64,000 bases of DNA, from contig NZ_JAVCAP010000026.1 in assembly GCF_030769565.1 (NCBI RefSeq), positions 20,626 to 84,625 of the forward strand. Reading direction: 5' to 3'. The stretch's first letter is position 1; the number at the start of each line of letters is the position of its first letter. The translations under genes were made by a program, and so were the position numbers. The notes beneath the pieces are model-generated. The model was not told where the DNA came from. It did no database searches and was given only the letters and a program-made list of their open reading frames with translations. The DNA comes from Methylophilus aquaticus. Lineage in GTDB: Bacteria > Pseudomonadota > Gammaproteobacteria > Burkholderiales > Methylophilaceae. Of this stretch, positions 28,020 to 35,575 are shown one piece after another.

Positions 28020-28487
28020 TTACATGTCGGCCAGGGGCTGCGTGGCCAGACTATTGTTCTCGGCATCAAGCTTGGCGATCACCAGGTTAAGTGATGCTTG
28101 CAAGGTTGCTAAATCGGCTTGCGATAGATCTGCCAGCACTTGTGGCAGGATGCCATCTACAGGTTGTGGTGCTTTTGCCAGAATGGCTTTACCGGCCTCA
28201 GTGACCATTAGCCCGACTTTACGCTGATCTTCAGATAGCCGTTGTTTAGCGACTAACTGTTTTTTTACCAGTTTTTCCACTAGTAAACTACAGGTGGATT
28301 GATGAATCGCCATGTTCTCTGCCAGTCTGGAGACCCCCAGTTCAGGGCGATTGGCAATTTCGTTGAGTAACCACAGCTGAGAGCCCGAGATGCCGCAGGC
28401 AACCTCAATTTCTCTAAAATGCTGTTTGATTGTGCCAAAAATAATCCGGAATTGTTTTAATACAGATTTTGCCTGAGAGTTCTGCAT
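28020..28487 (-). CDS. MarR-family transcriptional regulator
   Basis: A 155-residue winged-helix protein. Blocks VACGISGSQLWLLNEIANRP, LGVSRLAENMAIHQSTCSLL and VEKLVKKQLVAKQRLSEDQR are the MarR recognition helix and wing, and GLMVTEAGKAIL follows. The ligand is unknown. It lies downstream of the bufferin-like operon on the same strand but is separated by about 260 bases, so it probably has its own promoter. It could regulate that operon or act elsewhere. Confidence 0.88.
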   Translation of the reverse strand: MQNSQAKSVLKQFRIIFGTIKQHFREIEVACGISGSQLWLLNEIANRPELGVSRLAENMAIHQSTCSLLVEKLVKKQLVAKQRLSEDQRKVGLMVTEAGKAILAKAPQPVDGILPQVLADLSQADLATLQASLNLVIAKLDAENNSLATQPLADM

Positions 28488-28746
28488 GACAGTGAATAAT
28501 TGTAATGGTGTATGTATATTCTACCAGCTTCTATCACAGTTATATTTGCGTTCTAATGTACGATACACAAAATATTATCGTCATATTCCAAAGTCTTTCA
28601 TTGTTGCGTCTGTTTAGTCAGCCTCAGTACAATAAATTCGGCTAGACGTAGACCAGAAACCCCTATTTCCGCCATAGCTTGCCTTTTGCCAAGACATAAA
28701 TGGGCATGGCATGCATGGATATAAGCTCGATGATGGGGGGTAACAT

Positions 28747-29499
28747 TTATTGCGAAGCCGTCGCCGATACTGCGCCTTGTTGTTGCAAGGAAGCAATGGC
28801 TTGCAGACCGAATTGCATGACGATTTCAGGATGTGGATGTTGTAATTGTTGGGCGATGATCTGCAAGGCGGATGCTGTCGTGTGTGCTTGCGCTTGCAGT
28901 AGTTGCAATAATTGATAGGTGACCTGATTGAGTTGAATAAACGTGACCTTGGATGCCGTATTGGTAAACAAGCACAGATAGGTCGGCATCTTGTCCGTGG
29001 GCGCGTGTTTTTTGGAAAGCAGATGAACCGGGTAGTCATAAGCAAGCAAGGCATGGGCAGGATTCAACAGTAGTCTGCTTGAAAGCAATGCGTCGTCGGC
29101 AACGATTTCAGCCTGCCTGCCCGACCAGGACGACAAATTGCTCACGTAAAGTTCTGTCCACTCATAGTGCGCCAGTTGGGCACTGAAAGGGGGCAAGGCA
29201 TAGGCATCAAGGTCAATGCTTTGCAAAAAGTTTACAAACGCCAGAGGGATTTTCCTAAACAAAGGGCTATCAAAATGGTGTTGTGCAAAGCAAAGCCGTA
29301 CCAGCCTTTTAAACTTCCGTTTGCCCAATATCTGGTGCAATACCGGAAAGCAGGCACTTACACTCGCCATAAAGTTGTTGAACACAATTTCCCGGTAAAC
29401 GGCCATGCGCTTGTCAGCAACCCCTGCTGGTTTGCGCGTATTGCGCGGGTCACGAATATGGGCAGTGAAGTCCGCCTGGTATTGTTGAAAGGCCAGCAT
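28747..29499 (-). CDS. bufC: DUF2063-domain protein, BufC-like partner of the MNIO enzyme
   Basis: A 250-residue protein starting MLAFQQYQADFTAHIRDP. The N-terminal domain (about 1-95, with KRMAVYREIVFNNFMASVSACFP) is the DUF2063 signature, and the rest has the mixed helical pattern seen in partners of DUF692 enzymes. Such proteins are thought to recognise the precursor peptide and present it to the MNIO enzyme. Its ATG shares one base with the bufB stop (TAATG), showing tight translational coupling. The same frame is open upstream inside bufB, but the start at 29499 fits the family. Confidence 0.88.
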   Translation of the reverse strand: MLAFQQYQADFTAHIRDPRNTRKPAGVADKRMAVYREIVFNNFMASVSACFPVLHQILGKRKFKRLVRLCFAQHHFDSPLFRKIPLAFVNFLQSIDLDAYALPPFSAQLAHYEWTELYVSNLSSWSGRQAEIVADDALLSSRLLLNPAHALLAYDYPVHLLSKKHAPTDKMPTYLCLFTNTASKVTFIQLNQVTYQLLQLLQAQAHTTASALQIIAQQLQHPHPEIVMQFGLQAIASLQQQGAVSATASQ

Positions 29500-30365
29500 T
29501 AGGTTGCCTTGTCCGTGTGGCTTGCCGCCAACTGCTGGTAAGCATGTATCTGATCGACTTCCTGCATCACCACCTTTAAAGCGGGAATATGACTGTCGCG
29601 TTCGAGCAGGGTAGGGAAGTTGCCTAGTGTCTGATACGCATGGGCGAGCAGCTGCCACACAGGTGTAATAATCGCTTCGCCGTGGGTGTCTACCAGCAAG
29701 TTGGGCGCCACTTGCAAGTGACCGGCCATATGCCCATAGACGATGCGCTCGGCAGGCATCTGATTTAAAAAGGCATAGGCGTCAAAGCCAAAATTCACGC
29801 TGTTGACATAGACATTGTTGATATCGAGATGCAAATTGCAATCGGCTTCACTCAGCACAGCATTGATAAAGCTGACTTCATCCATTTCACTGATCGGTGC
29901 TTGCACATAAAAAGAGGTGTTTTCAACGGCAATCCGCTGTTCGAGGATGTCTTGTGTCTGCCGGATCCGTTGCGCCACATAATGCACTGCTTCTTCGGTA
30001 AACGGGATCGGCAGCAGGTCATACATATAGCCATGGCTGGCATCACTGCAATAGCTCAAATGCTCGGTATATATTGGAATTTCAAAGTCGCTCAGAAATT
30101 GTTTAAGCTGACTCAGGAATGCTACATTGAGCGGGTCAGGCCCGCCCAGTGACAAACACAAGCCATGGCAGGCCATAGGATAGCGCTGGGCAAACCATTC
30201 CAGTTCGACGGCATATTTACCGCCAGCCCCTATCCAGTTTTCAGGGGCAATTTCAACAAATTGCAAATATTCCAGCAGGGCAGTGCCATGCTGCTGTTTG
30301 AGTTGGGGGATCAGTTCGCGCTTGAGCCCCAGCCCTGCACCGCGAATCTCCTGCAAGCTTGCCAT
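29499..30365 (-). CDS. bufB: DUF692/MNIO-family oxidase, BufB-like peptide-modifying enzyme
   Basis: A 288-residue TIM-barrel multinuclear non-haem iron oxidase. Metal-ligand motifs can be followed in order: MACHGLCLSLGG, YTEHLSYC, AVENTSFY, LHLDINNVYVN, YGHMAGH, VDTHGEAI and LERDSHIP. Enzymes of this family modify cysteines of secreted precursor peptides, in bufferins to sulfur-containing rings that bind copper. The gene lies directly downstream of the Cys-repeat precursor (22 bases) and overlaps the DUF2063 gene, so the substrate is very likely that precursor. Confidence 0.92.
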   Translation of the reverse strand: MASLQEIRGAGLGLKRELIPQLKQQHGTALLEYLQFVEIAPENWIGAGGKYAVELEWFAQRYPMACHGLCLSLGGPDPLNVAFLSQLKQFLSDFEIPIYTEHLSYCSDASHGYMYDLLPIPFTEEAVHYVAQRIRQTQDILEQRIAVENTSFYVQAPISEMDEVSFINAVLSEADCNLHLDINNVYVNSVNFGFDAYAFLNQMPAERIVYGHMAGHLQVAPNLLVDTHGEAIITPVWQLLAHAYQTLGNFPTLLERDSHIPALKVVMQEVDQIHAYQQLAASHTDKAT

Positions 30366-30386
30366 AGCGAGTGTGCCAACAAGTAG

Positions 30387-30728
30387 TTACTTGCTGGCGT
30401 GGCAAGAGCCTTCTTTCATTTTCTCGGCTGAGCAGGCACCTTCTTTCATCTTTTCAGCAGAACAGCTGCCTTCTTTAGCTTTGTCATGATGGCAAGAGCC
30501 TTCCTTCATTTTCTCGGCTGAACAGCTACCTTCTTTCATTTTTTTCTTGTGGGCGCCGCATTTGCCAGCGCTGCATTTGCCGTCTTTGGCTTTTTCGGCA
30601 TCGGCTACCTGATAGCCCTGCCCCAGTGTTTTTAATGCAAACGGATTTTCTGCTGCGTGCAGGGCCGCTGTGCCCACAGAGAGTGCGATGGCACTGGATA
30701 AGGTCATTGCGAGTGTATTGGTTTTCAT
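30387..30728 (-). CDS. bufA: bufferin-like RiPP precursor with five Cys-bearing decapeptide repeats
   Basis: A 113-residue protein. Residues 1-25 are a signal peptide (hydrophobic core LSSAIALSVGTAAL, cleavage probably after ALHAA). After a short acidic/Lys linker come GKC elements with C52 and C57. Then five exact 10-residue units follow at 64-73, 74-83, 84-93, 94-103 and 104-113, of the form MKEGSCSAEK, each with one Cys (69, 79, 89, 99, 109) and ending at the stop codon. EG-x-C is the core motif of MNIO-modified peptides. AAAGGAAG precedes the start. The product should be exported and bind metal, copper being the best guess. Confidence 0.88.
   Translation of the reverse strand: MKTNTLAMTLSSAIALSVGTAALHAAENPFALKTLGQGYQVADAEKAKDGKCSAGKCGAHKKKMKEGSCSAEKMKEGSCHHDKAKEGSCSAEKMKEGACSAEKMKEGSCHASK
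30390..30539 (-). repeat. five tandem 30-bp repeats coding for decapeptides in bufA
   Basis: Each 30-bp unit encodes one (M/A)KEG(S/A)C(S/H)xxK repeat. The units are in phase with the reading frame and stop exactly at the end of the gene, so unit number could change by slippage or recombination without breaking the frame. Confidence 0.9.
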
Positions 30729-30765
30729 GAAAGCTTCCTTTAATAAATAATTAAAAAGTTGGATT

Positions 30766-31014
30766 TTACGCTTCTGTGTCCAATCGTTTTGTAATCCGAT
30801 CTCTGGCTACCTGTGGCAGCGTAATGTCTGTGCGCGTGATTTCTTGCTGCTGCCAGCGCGACATCTGCTGGCGTATCAGTTTAAGCTGTTGCGTAAACCT
30901 GCGACAGTACACACATATCCATAGATGTATGCGCACAGCCATCCGTTCACGCCAAGTCAACCGGCGGTCAAGCGATTGCGACACCAGTAAGCTGGTTTGT
31001 TTGCAATTCAACAT
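30766..31014 (-). CDS. zinc-finger anti-sigma factor (putative)
   Basis: An 82-residue protein with C4 near the start and HLWICVYCRRF (H30, C34, C37), the H-x3-C-x2-C pattern of ZAS/zf-HC2 anti-sigma factors. No transmembrane helix is visible, so it would be a soluble cytoplasmic anti-sigma that releases its partner on metal or thiol stress. It sits between the ECF sigma gene (16 bases away) and bufA (37 bases away) in the same direction. Binding to the adjacent sigma factor is inferred from position. Confidence 0.8.
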   Translation of the reverse strand: MLNCKQTSLLVSQSLDRRLTWRERMAVRIHLWICVYCRRFTQQLKLIRQQMSRWQQQEITRTDITLPQVARDRITKRLDTEA

Positions 31015-31030
31015 GTCGTTTTCACCCTCT

Positions 31031-31573
31031 TCACCAATGCATTTCCAGACATTTTCGCAGCCCCATCCTGGCCCGATATAACATTACCCAAGCATTGGTC
31101 GTGGTAATTTCCAGTACCTTACAAATTTCGTCATTTTCCATTTCGTCCACATCGCGCATGGCAAAAATGGCGGCCAGTTTTTGTGGCAGACGATCCATGC
31201 ATTGCTGCAATATCTTTAAAAATTGCTTTTGTTGCAAGGCATCCTGTGGCACATCCCATGCCTGAGGCTTTTCTGCCCAATGTCCCGTTTCATCAAAAAA
31301 CTCGTCCATGTTTGCATCCTCATCGATCATCAATTGCGAGGCAGGGGTTTCTCGAACCTGCTTACGCATGCAGTCGATGATTTTGTGTTTCAGGATACCG
31401 GTGAGCCAGGTGCGCGCACTCGACTGTTCAGAAAAGTTAGGATTTTTAATGGCCGCGAGCAGCGTTTCCTGTACGACATCTTCTGCTTGGTGTTGGTCGC
31501 GCAAACGCGCCAGCGCAAAACGGTAAAGATAGTCGCCGTGTTCGTTGAGCCAGTCATGCGGGTTGGTTTTCAT
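31031..31573 (-). CDS. ECF-type RNA polymerase sigma factor
   Basis: A 180-residue sigma-70 family ECF factor. Region 2 reads YLYRFALARLRDQHQAEDVVQETLLAA with FSEQSSARTWLTGILKHKIIDCMRK, and region 4 reads LPQKLAAIFAMRDVDEMENDEICKVLEITTTNAWVMLYRARMGLRKCLE. The start at 31573 (MKTNPHDWLNEHGDYLYRF) fits region 2; the frame stays open upstream to 31642, with no clear Shine-Dalgarno site for either. It is first gene of the sigma, anti-sigma, bufA, bufB, bufC operon and should control it. Confidence 0.93.
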   Translation of the reverse strand: MKTNPHDWLNEHGDYLYRFALARLRDQHQAEDVVQETLLAAIKNPNFSEQSSARTWLTGILKHKIIDCMRKQVRETPASQLMIDEDANMDEFFDETGHWAEKPQAWDVPQDALQQKQFLKILQQCMDRLPQKLAAIFAMRDVDEMENDEICKVLEITTTNAWVMLYRARMGLRKCLEMHW

Positions 31574-31963
31574 GCTGGCTATTGAAGCACAGTTTGCAGA
31601 GAGACGGAACATGTGCGTGCTTGATATTTGACATGCGGACACCGCTATTCATTCAAGTTGCTCAGCTAGCCTTGGCGCAATTAAAAAATTTAGACGTCGC
31701 ATACAGTTGATATGTAAGGAGAAATTTTGTATGAGCTACGACGTGGCGCAACGGAATTTGAATGAATAGAACTGCCTATACCTTGCTTGCCAGCATACAT
31801 ATATTTAAATATTTTTATCACTGAAGTTTCCGAACTTGGTGTTTGCAGCAAATCCATTAGCCAATGCTTAAGGCGATGGTGAACTGCTTAATTAGAAAGT
31901 TTTCCAAGTGAGCAGCAAGCTGCGAGATAATCAGGTACATATTATAGAATATTCAGGCAAAAC
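31574..31963. other. 390-base divergent intergenic region
   Basis: No conserved gene was seen. It must hold the promoters of the ECF operon (left) and the permease (right). A perfect 12-bp inverted pair, CTATTCATTCAA (31645-31656) and TTGAATGAATAG (31758-31769), brackets 101 bases. A 12-codon frame starting MSYDVAQRNLNE (31731-31769) follows a strong AAGGAGAA Shine-Dalgarno sequence, possibly the start of a lost gene. No ECF-type promoter could be assigned with confidence. Confidence 0.5.
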
Positions 31964-33031
31964 ATGATTAACACTAACCAGATTGCACGCATCGCCCTGA
32001 TTGCCTTATTGATTGTGGGCTGTGTTTTTGTATTACATCCATTTTTAGCGGCACTGTTGTTTGCTGCTGTGATCTGTGTGTTTACCTGGCCGCTATATCA
32101 TCGTATGTGGTTAGCACTGGGCAAGCGTGATGCACTGGCTGCCGTCACCATGACCTTGTTCCTGCTGCTGTCCTTGATCCTGCCTATGGCCTATCTTGCT
32201 GTAAACCTTGCCGATTCGGCCAGTCTGTTGCTGGATGAGGCGCGCGAGATAGTGCAGCAACTGCCACCGCATGCGCCACAATGGTTGGAGAACCTGCCTG
32301 TGGTTGGTAAACAGCTTGCCGAATCATGGCAGCGTGCCTTTGCCAGTCACGACGAACTGATGCGACTGACCAGCCAGTATGCCGATCCTTTGCGCAAGGC
32401 TATGTTGCGTGCTGTGCAATTGGTCATGGGTGGTTTTCTGCAATTAGTCCTGGTGGTATTTATTGCCTTCTTTTTCTATCGAGATGGCACCAGATTGGCA
32501 AAAGGTATCATGGCCATGGTGAACAGGCTGGGCGGGGCTCTGGGGGAAGAGATGCTGCAACTATCCTGCATGACAGTCAAAGGCGTGATGCTGGGTATTT
32601 TTGGTACCGCGTTGGCGCAATCGACAGTGGCGCTGTTTGGTTTTTGGCTTGCAGGAGCACCAATGCCACTGTTGTTGGCGTTGGCAACCTTTTTTCTGTC
32701 AGTGGTGCCTGTCGGGCCGCCTTTGATCTGGGGCGGCGCGGCACTATGGCTGTTCAAACAGGGAGATCAAGGCTGGGCAATCTTTTTAGGCTTCTATGGT
32801 TTGCTGGCGATCAGCAGTGTGGACAATATTATCAAGCCAATTCTCATCAGCCACTCTTCACATTTGCCCATGTTGCTGGTGGTGTTAGGCGTGTTGGGTG
32901 GCGCACTTGCGTTTGGTTTTATTGGCATTTTTCTAGGGCCAACCTTGTTAGCGGTGGGGTTGACGCTTGTTTCGCACTGGGTAGCGTTACAAAACAAACG
33001 TGCAGATGAGGCGGTGATTGCGTCGAGCTAA
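31964..33031 (+). CDS. AI-2E-family (PerM/YdiK-like) membrane permease
   Basis: A 355-residue inner-membrane protein with about eight hydrophobic helices. The N-terminal pair (residues 9-40) is followed by a soluble helical loop (about 80-140), and the C-terminal half carries the conserved region VPVGPPLIWGGAALWLF and DNIIKPILISHSSHLPMLLVVLG. Length and pattern match the AI-2E transporter family, whose members export or import varied small molecules. The substrate here is not known. It is divergent from the ECF operon. Confidence 0.9.
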   Translation: MINTNQIARIALIALLIVGCVFVLHPFLAALLFAAVICVFTWPLYHRMWLALGKRDALAAVTMTLFLLLSLILPMAYLAVNLADSASLLLDEAREIVQQLPPHAPQWLENLPVVGKQLAESWQRAFASHDELMRLTSQYADPLRKAMLRAVQLVMGGFLQLVLVVFIAFFFYRDGTRLAKGIMAMVNRLGGALGEEMLQLSCMTVKGVMLGIFGTALAQSTVALFGFWLAGAPMPLLLALATFFLSVVPVGPPLIWGGAALWLFKQGDQGWAIFLGFYGLLAISSVDNIIKPILISHSSHLPMLLVVLGVLGGALAFGFIGIFLGPTLLAVGLTLVSHWVALQNKRADEAVIASS

Positions 33032-33076
33032 CAGGTTCTGCGCTTGCCCAGCCACTTCTGGTAACAACTGGCTTTT

Positions 33077-33526
33077 CTATTTGTTTGACGCGATGCCTGC
33101 ACGCTGATCTATCAGCTGCAGATAATGCGCTGCATCCATGCCAGTCTGGTTACGTTGCGCCAGCCAGATCGTTTCTGCCAGACATTCCAGCAAGGCATGT
33201 TGCGCTGCGTGTTCTTCCTGATATTTTGTACACAGTTTTCCATAAGCCTGTGTAATGCCAATAGGCTGATTGATGCTGATTTGCTCCTGGATGGAGAGAT
33301 GCAGGCTCATATGCAAGAAGGGGTTGGTTTCACCCATTTCAGGGTAGTAGGCTTGCTGCAAATAGTGTTCAGGTTGATCCAGAATGGCATGATATTCCGG
33401 GTGCATATGCATGATGCCCACGGCCATTTTTTCCAGGTCAGTAAGCGCTTGCTGTTGATTAAACTTTGTCCAGGACTCAAAGAAAAACTGACGCACTTCG
33501 TCACGACTGGGGTTGAATAAGGCCAT
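33077..33526 (-). CDS. DUF1841 family protein
   Basis: A 149-residue protein starting MALFNPSRDEVRQFFFESW, with MAVGIMHMHPEYHAILDQ, ETNPFLHMSLHLSIQEQ and CLAETIWLAQRN, the conserved blocks of DUF1841. The repeated His residues (HMHPEYH, HMSLHLS) suggest a metal or haem contact, which is inference. It starts 2 bases after the nth stop, so it is translated from the rsx-nth transcript. Function unknown. Confidence 0.88.
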   Translation of the reverse strand: MALFNPSRDEVRQFFFESWTKFNQQQALTDLEKMAVGIMHMHPEYHAILDQPEHYLQQAYYPEMGETNPFLHMSLHLSIQEQISINQPIGITQAYGKLCTKYQEEHAAQHALLECLAETIWLAQRNQTGMDAAHYLQLIDQRAGIASNK

Positions 33527-33528
33527 CG

Positions 33529-34188
33529 TTATTGCTCCGCCGGAGGCTGAACCGGGGTGATGCGTTTGTCATGAAATTCACACAAATCGGCAATGCAGCA
33601 TTCACCACATTTTGGCGCGCGAGCCGTACAAGTGTAACGGCCATGCAAAATCAGCAGATGGTGTGCGTCTTTTAAAAATTGTTTGGGCGTGGTGTTTAAA
33701 AAGCGTTGCTCGACTTCGAACACGTTTTTGCCTTGGGCCAGTTTGGTGCGATTGCCGACGCGAAACAAATGGGTATCGACCGCAATAGTGGGTTGTCCGA
33801 AGGCGGTGTTTAAAATCACATTGGCAGTCTTGCGGCCTACGCCTGCTAGCGCTTCCAGCGCCTTGCGGTTATCAGGCACACCGCCACCATGCAAAGTGAG
33901 TAATTGCTCACAACACTTGCGAACGTTTTGTGCTTTGGCATGGTAAAGGCCGATGGTTTTGATATAACTCTCCAGTCCTTCCAGCCCCACATCGAGAATG
34001 GCTTGCGGCGTATTGGCCACCTTGAACAGTTTGCGGGTGGCGATGTTGACGCCTTTATCGGTGGCTTGAGCTGACAAAATGACGGCAATCAGTAGCTCGA
34101 ACGTCGAGTTGTGTTCCAGTTCAGTGGTCGGGTTTGGGATGGCGGCCGCCAGCCGCTCAAAAATCGCCAGCCGTTTTTGTGCGTTCAT
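33529..34188 (-). CDS. nth: endonuclease III
   Basis: A 219-residue DNA glycosylase/AP lyase for oxidised pyrimidines. The helix-hairpin-helix LAGVGRKTANVILNTAFG carries the catalytic Lys, VDTHLFRVGNR the catalytic Asp, and the C-terminal CTARAPKCGECCIADLC is the C-x6-C-x2-C-x5-C iron-sulfur site. The start MNAQKRLAIFERL at 34188 fits the family; the frame is open further upstream into rsxE but without family residues. It lies 23 bases after rsxE, the classical rsx-nth order. Confidence 0.95.
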   Translation of the reverse strand: MNAQKRLAIFERLAAAIPNPTTELEHNSTFELLIAVILSAQATDKGVNIATRKLFKVANTPQAILDVGLEGLESYIKTIGLYHAKAQNVRKCCEQLLTLHGGGVPDNRKALEALAGVGRKTANVILNTAFGQPTIAVDTHLFRVGNRTKLAQGKNVFEVEQRFLNTTPKQFLKDAHHLLILHGRYTCTARAPKCGECCIADLCEFHDKRITPVQPPAEQ

Positions 34189-34211
34189 GATGGTTTGGTA
34201 TTTCTGGTTGG

Positions 34212-34895
34212 CTAGTGTGCTGGTTTGGCTGCTGCCGTGCTCGCCGAGTGGTTGGGCGATTGGCTGCGGCGAATTTCTGCCCAGTTGCGCAAGGCAATCA
34301 GGCAACCTAGTCCGATAAATGCGCCGGGAGGCAAAATGGCCAGCAGAAAGCCATGATAGTCTGGCACCAGATGCAGGACATAAGGGGCAAAGTTCGGGCC
34401 CAATGCCAGATCGACACCTGAGAATACGGTGCCTTTACCCACCAGTTCGCGCATGCCGCCTAAAATGGCCAGCACCATGGTTAGGCCTAGGCCCATCATC
34501 AGGCCATCCCAAATTGCCGGTGCAGGCGTATTTTTGGCAGCAAATGACTCTACCCGCGCCAGTACAATGCAGTTGACCACAATCAATGGAATGAAAATGC
34601 CCAGTACTTTGTGCAGGGGCTCGGCAAAACCATGGATGGTCAGGTCTATCATGGTGACAAGTGCTGCGATCACCAGAATAAAAACGGGCACACGAATTTC
34701 ATCCGGTACAAATTTACGGACTGGCGAAACAGCCCCATTGGCACAGGCCATCACCAGCGCTGTGGCCAAGCCGAGGCTGACGCCATTCACCACGCTGGTA
34801 GTCACGGCCAAGGTCGGGCACAAGCCCAGCAGTTGCACCACGCCGGGGTTTTGTTTCCATAATCCGTTAAGGCTGATTTCTTTAAACTGACTCAT
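34212..34895 (-). CDS. rsxE: electron transport complex subunit RsxE
   Basis: A 227-residue integral membrane subunit of the Rnf/Rsx ferredoxin-NAD(H) oxidoreductase. Family blocks NPGVVQLLGLCPTLAVTTSV, ANGAVSPVRKFVPDEIRVPV, FIPLIVVNCIVLARVESFA and WDGLMMGLGLT are present across about six helices. A hydrophilic 30-residue tail rich in Ser/Ala ends the protein. Its start overlaps the rsxG stop by 4 bases. Confidence 0.95.
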   Translation of the reverse strand: MSQFKEISLNGLWKQNPGVVQLLGLCPTLAVTTSVVNGVSLGLATALVMACANGAVSPVRKFVPDEIRVPVFILVIAALVTMIDLTIHGFAEPLHKVLGIFIPLIVVNCIVLARVESFAAKNTPAPAIWDGLMMGLGLTMVLAILGGMRELVGKGTVFSGVDLALGPNFAPYVLHLVPDYHGFLLAILPPGAFIGLGCLIALRNWAEIRRSQSPNHSASTAAAKPAH

Positions 34896-35542
34896 GAGGT
34901 GTGCTCCTGTTCTGACGCTGCAACGGGTGCAAATAAGGTTTGCCGGTGGTTTTGTACATAGTGCAATGCGCGCCCGACCGCGCCGATCACTGCGCGCGGC
35001 GTAATGGTGGCTCCGGCCCGGTAATCAAAATCGCCACCGTCTTTTTGGACTTGCCATTGCCCCAGTGGTTTTTGCGACAGCGACAAACCATCAAACAGAG
35101 TAATCCAGCGGTCTTTGGCAATATCAATATAATCACCCAGCCCGGGGGTTTCTTTATGCGAAAGCACGCGTACCCCGGCCAGGCTACCATCAGCTTTGAC
35201 AGCGATCAGCAGTTTGATATCACCGGCATAGCCATCATGGGCCGTGGCTTCCAGAATCACAGCACTGGCTTCGCCATGCAGGCGGGCAATGTTGGCAATC
35301 AATGGTTGCGTGTTGCCCAGTAGCAGGTCTGGCGGCAGGGTCACGGTATCATGCAGCAAGTCGTTATCAAACAGGCTGTCAGGCACAATTTGCTGGAACA
35401 GTTGCATGCGGGCCTGGGCTTCGCTTTCCGCGATAGGGGCGAGTGTGAGCGTGTATACCACGCTCATCAGCAAGGTGAACGCCGCAGCAAACCCCATCAG
35501 GGTCAAGGCGGTGTTGCGGGCATGTTTTAAAATATCGTTCAT
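34892..35542 (-). CDS. rsxG: electron transport complex subunit RsxG
   Basis: A 216-residue subunit with one N-terminal membrane helix (about 10-30) and a periplasmic FMN-binding domain. The covalent-flavin motif is seen as YRAGATITPRAVIGAV, with the Thr in AGAT as attachment site, after HKETPGLGDYIDIAKDRW. It lies between rsxD and rsxE and passes electrons within the complex that keeps SoxR-type iron-sulfur clusters reduced or drives reverse electron flow. Confidence 0.94.
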   Translation of the reverse strand: MNDILKHARNTALTLMGFAAAFTLLMSVVYTLTLAPIAESEAQARMQLFQQIVPDSLFDNDLLHDTVTLPPDLLLGNTQPLIANIARLHGEASAVILEATAHDGYAGDIKLLIAVKADGSLAGVRVLSHKETPGLGDYIDIAKDRWITLFDGLSLSQKPLGQWQVQKDGGDFDYRAGATITPRAVIGAVGRALHYVQNHRQTLFAPVAASEQEHTS

Positions 35543-35575
35543 ATGTTTGCAGTATTTGTTCAGGTTGGTGCGCTG

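Noticed and set aside
28614..29054. Pro/Cys/Arg-rich minus-strand frame of 146 codons overlapping bufC
   Set aside because: Composition is typical of an out-of-frame reading of bufC, which has clear domain motifs.
30390..30539. Regular 30-bp repeats that at first sight resemble a CRISPR array
   Set aside because: The units are contiguous with no spacers, differ from each other, and are exactly in phase with the bufA reading frame, coding for decapeptides.
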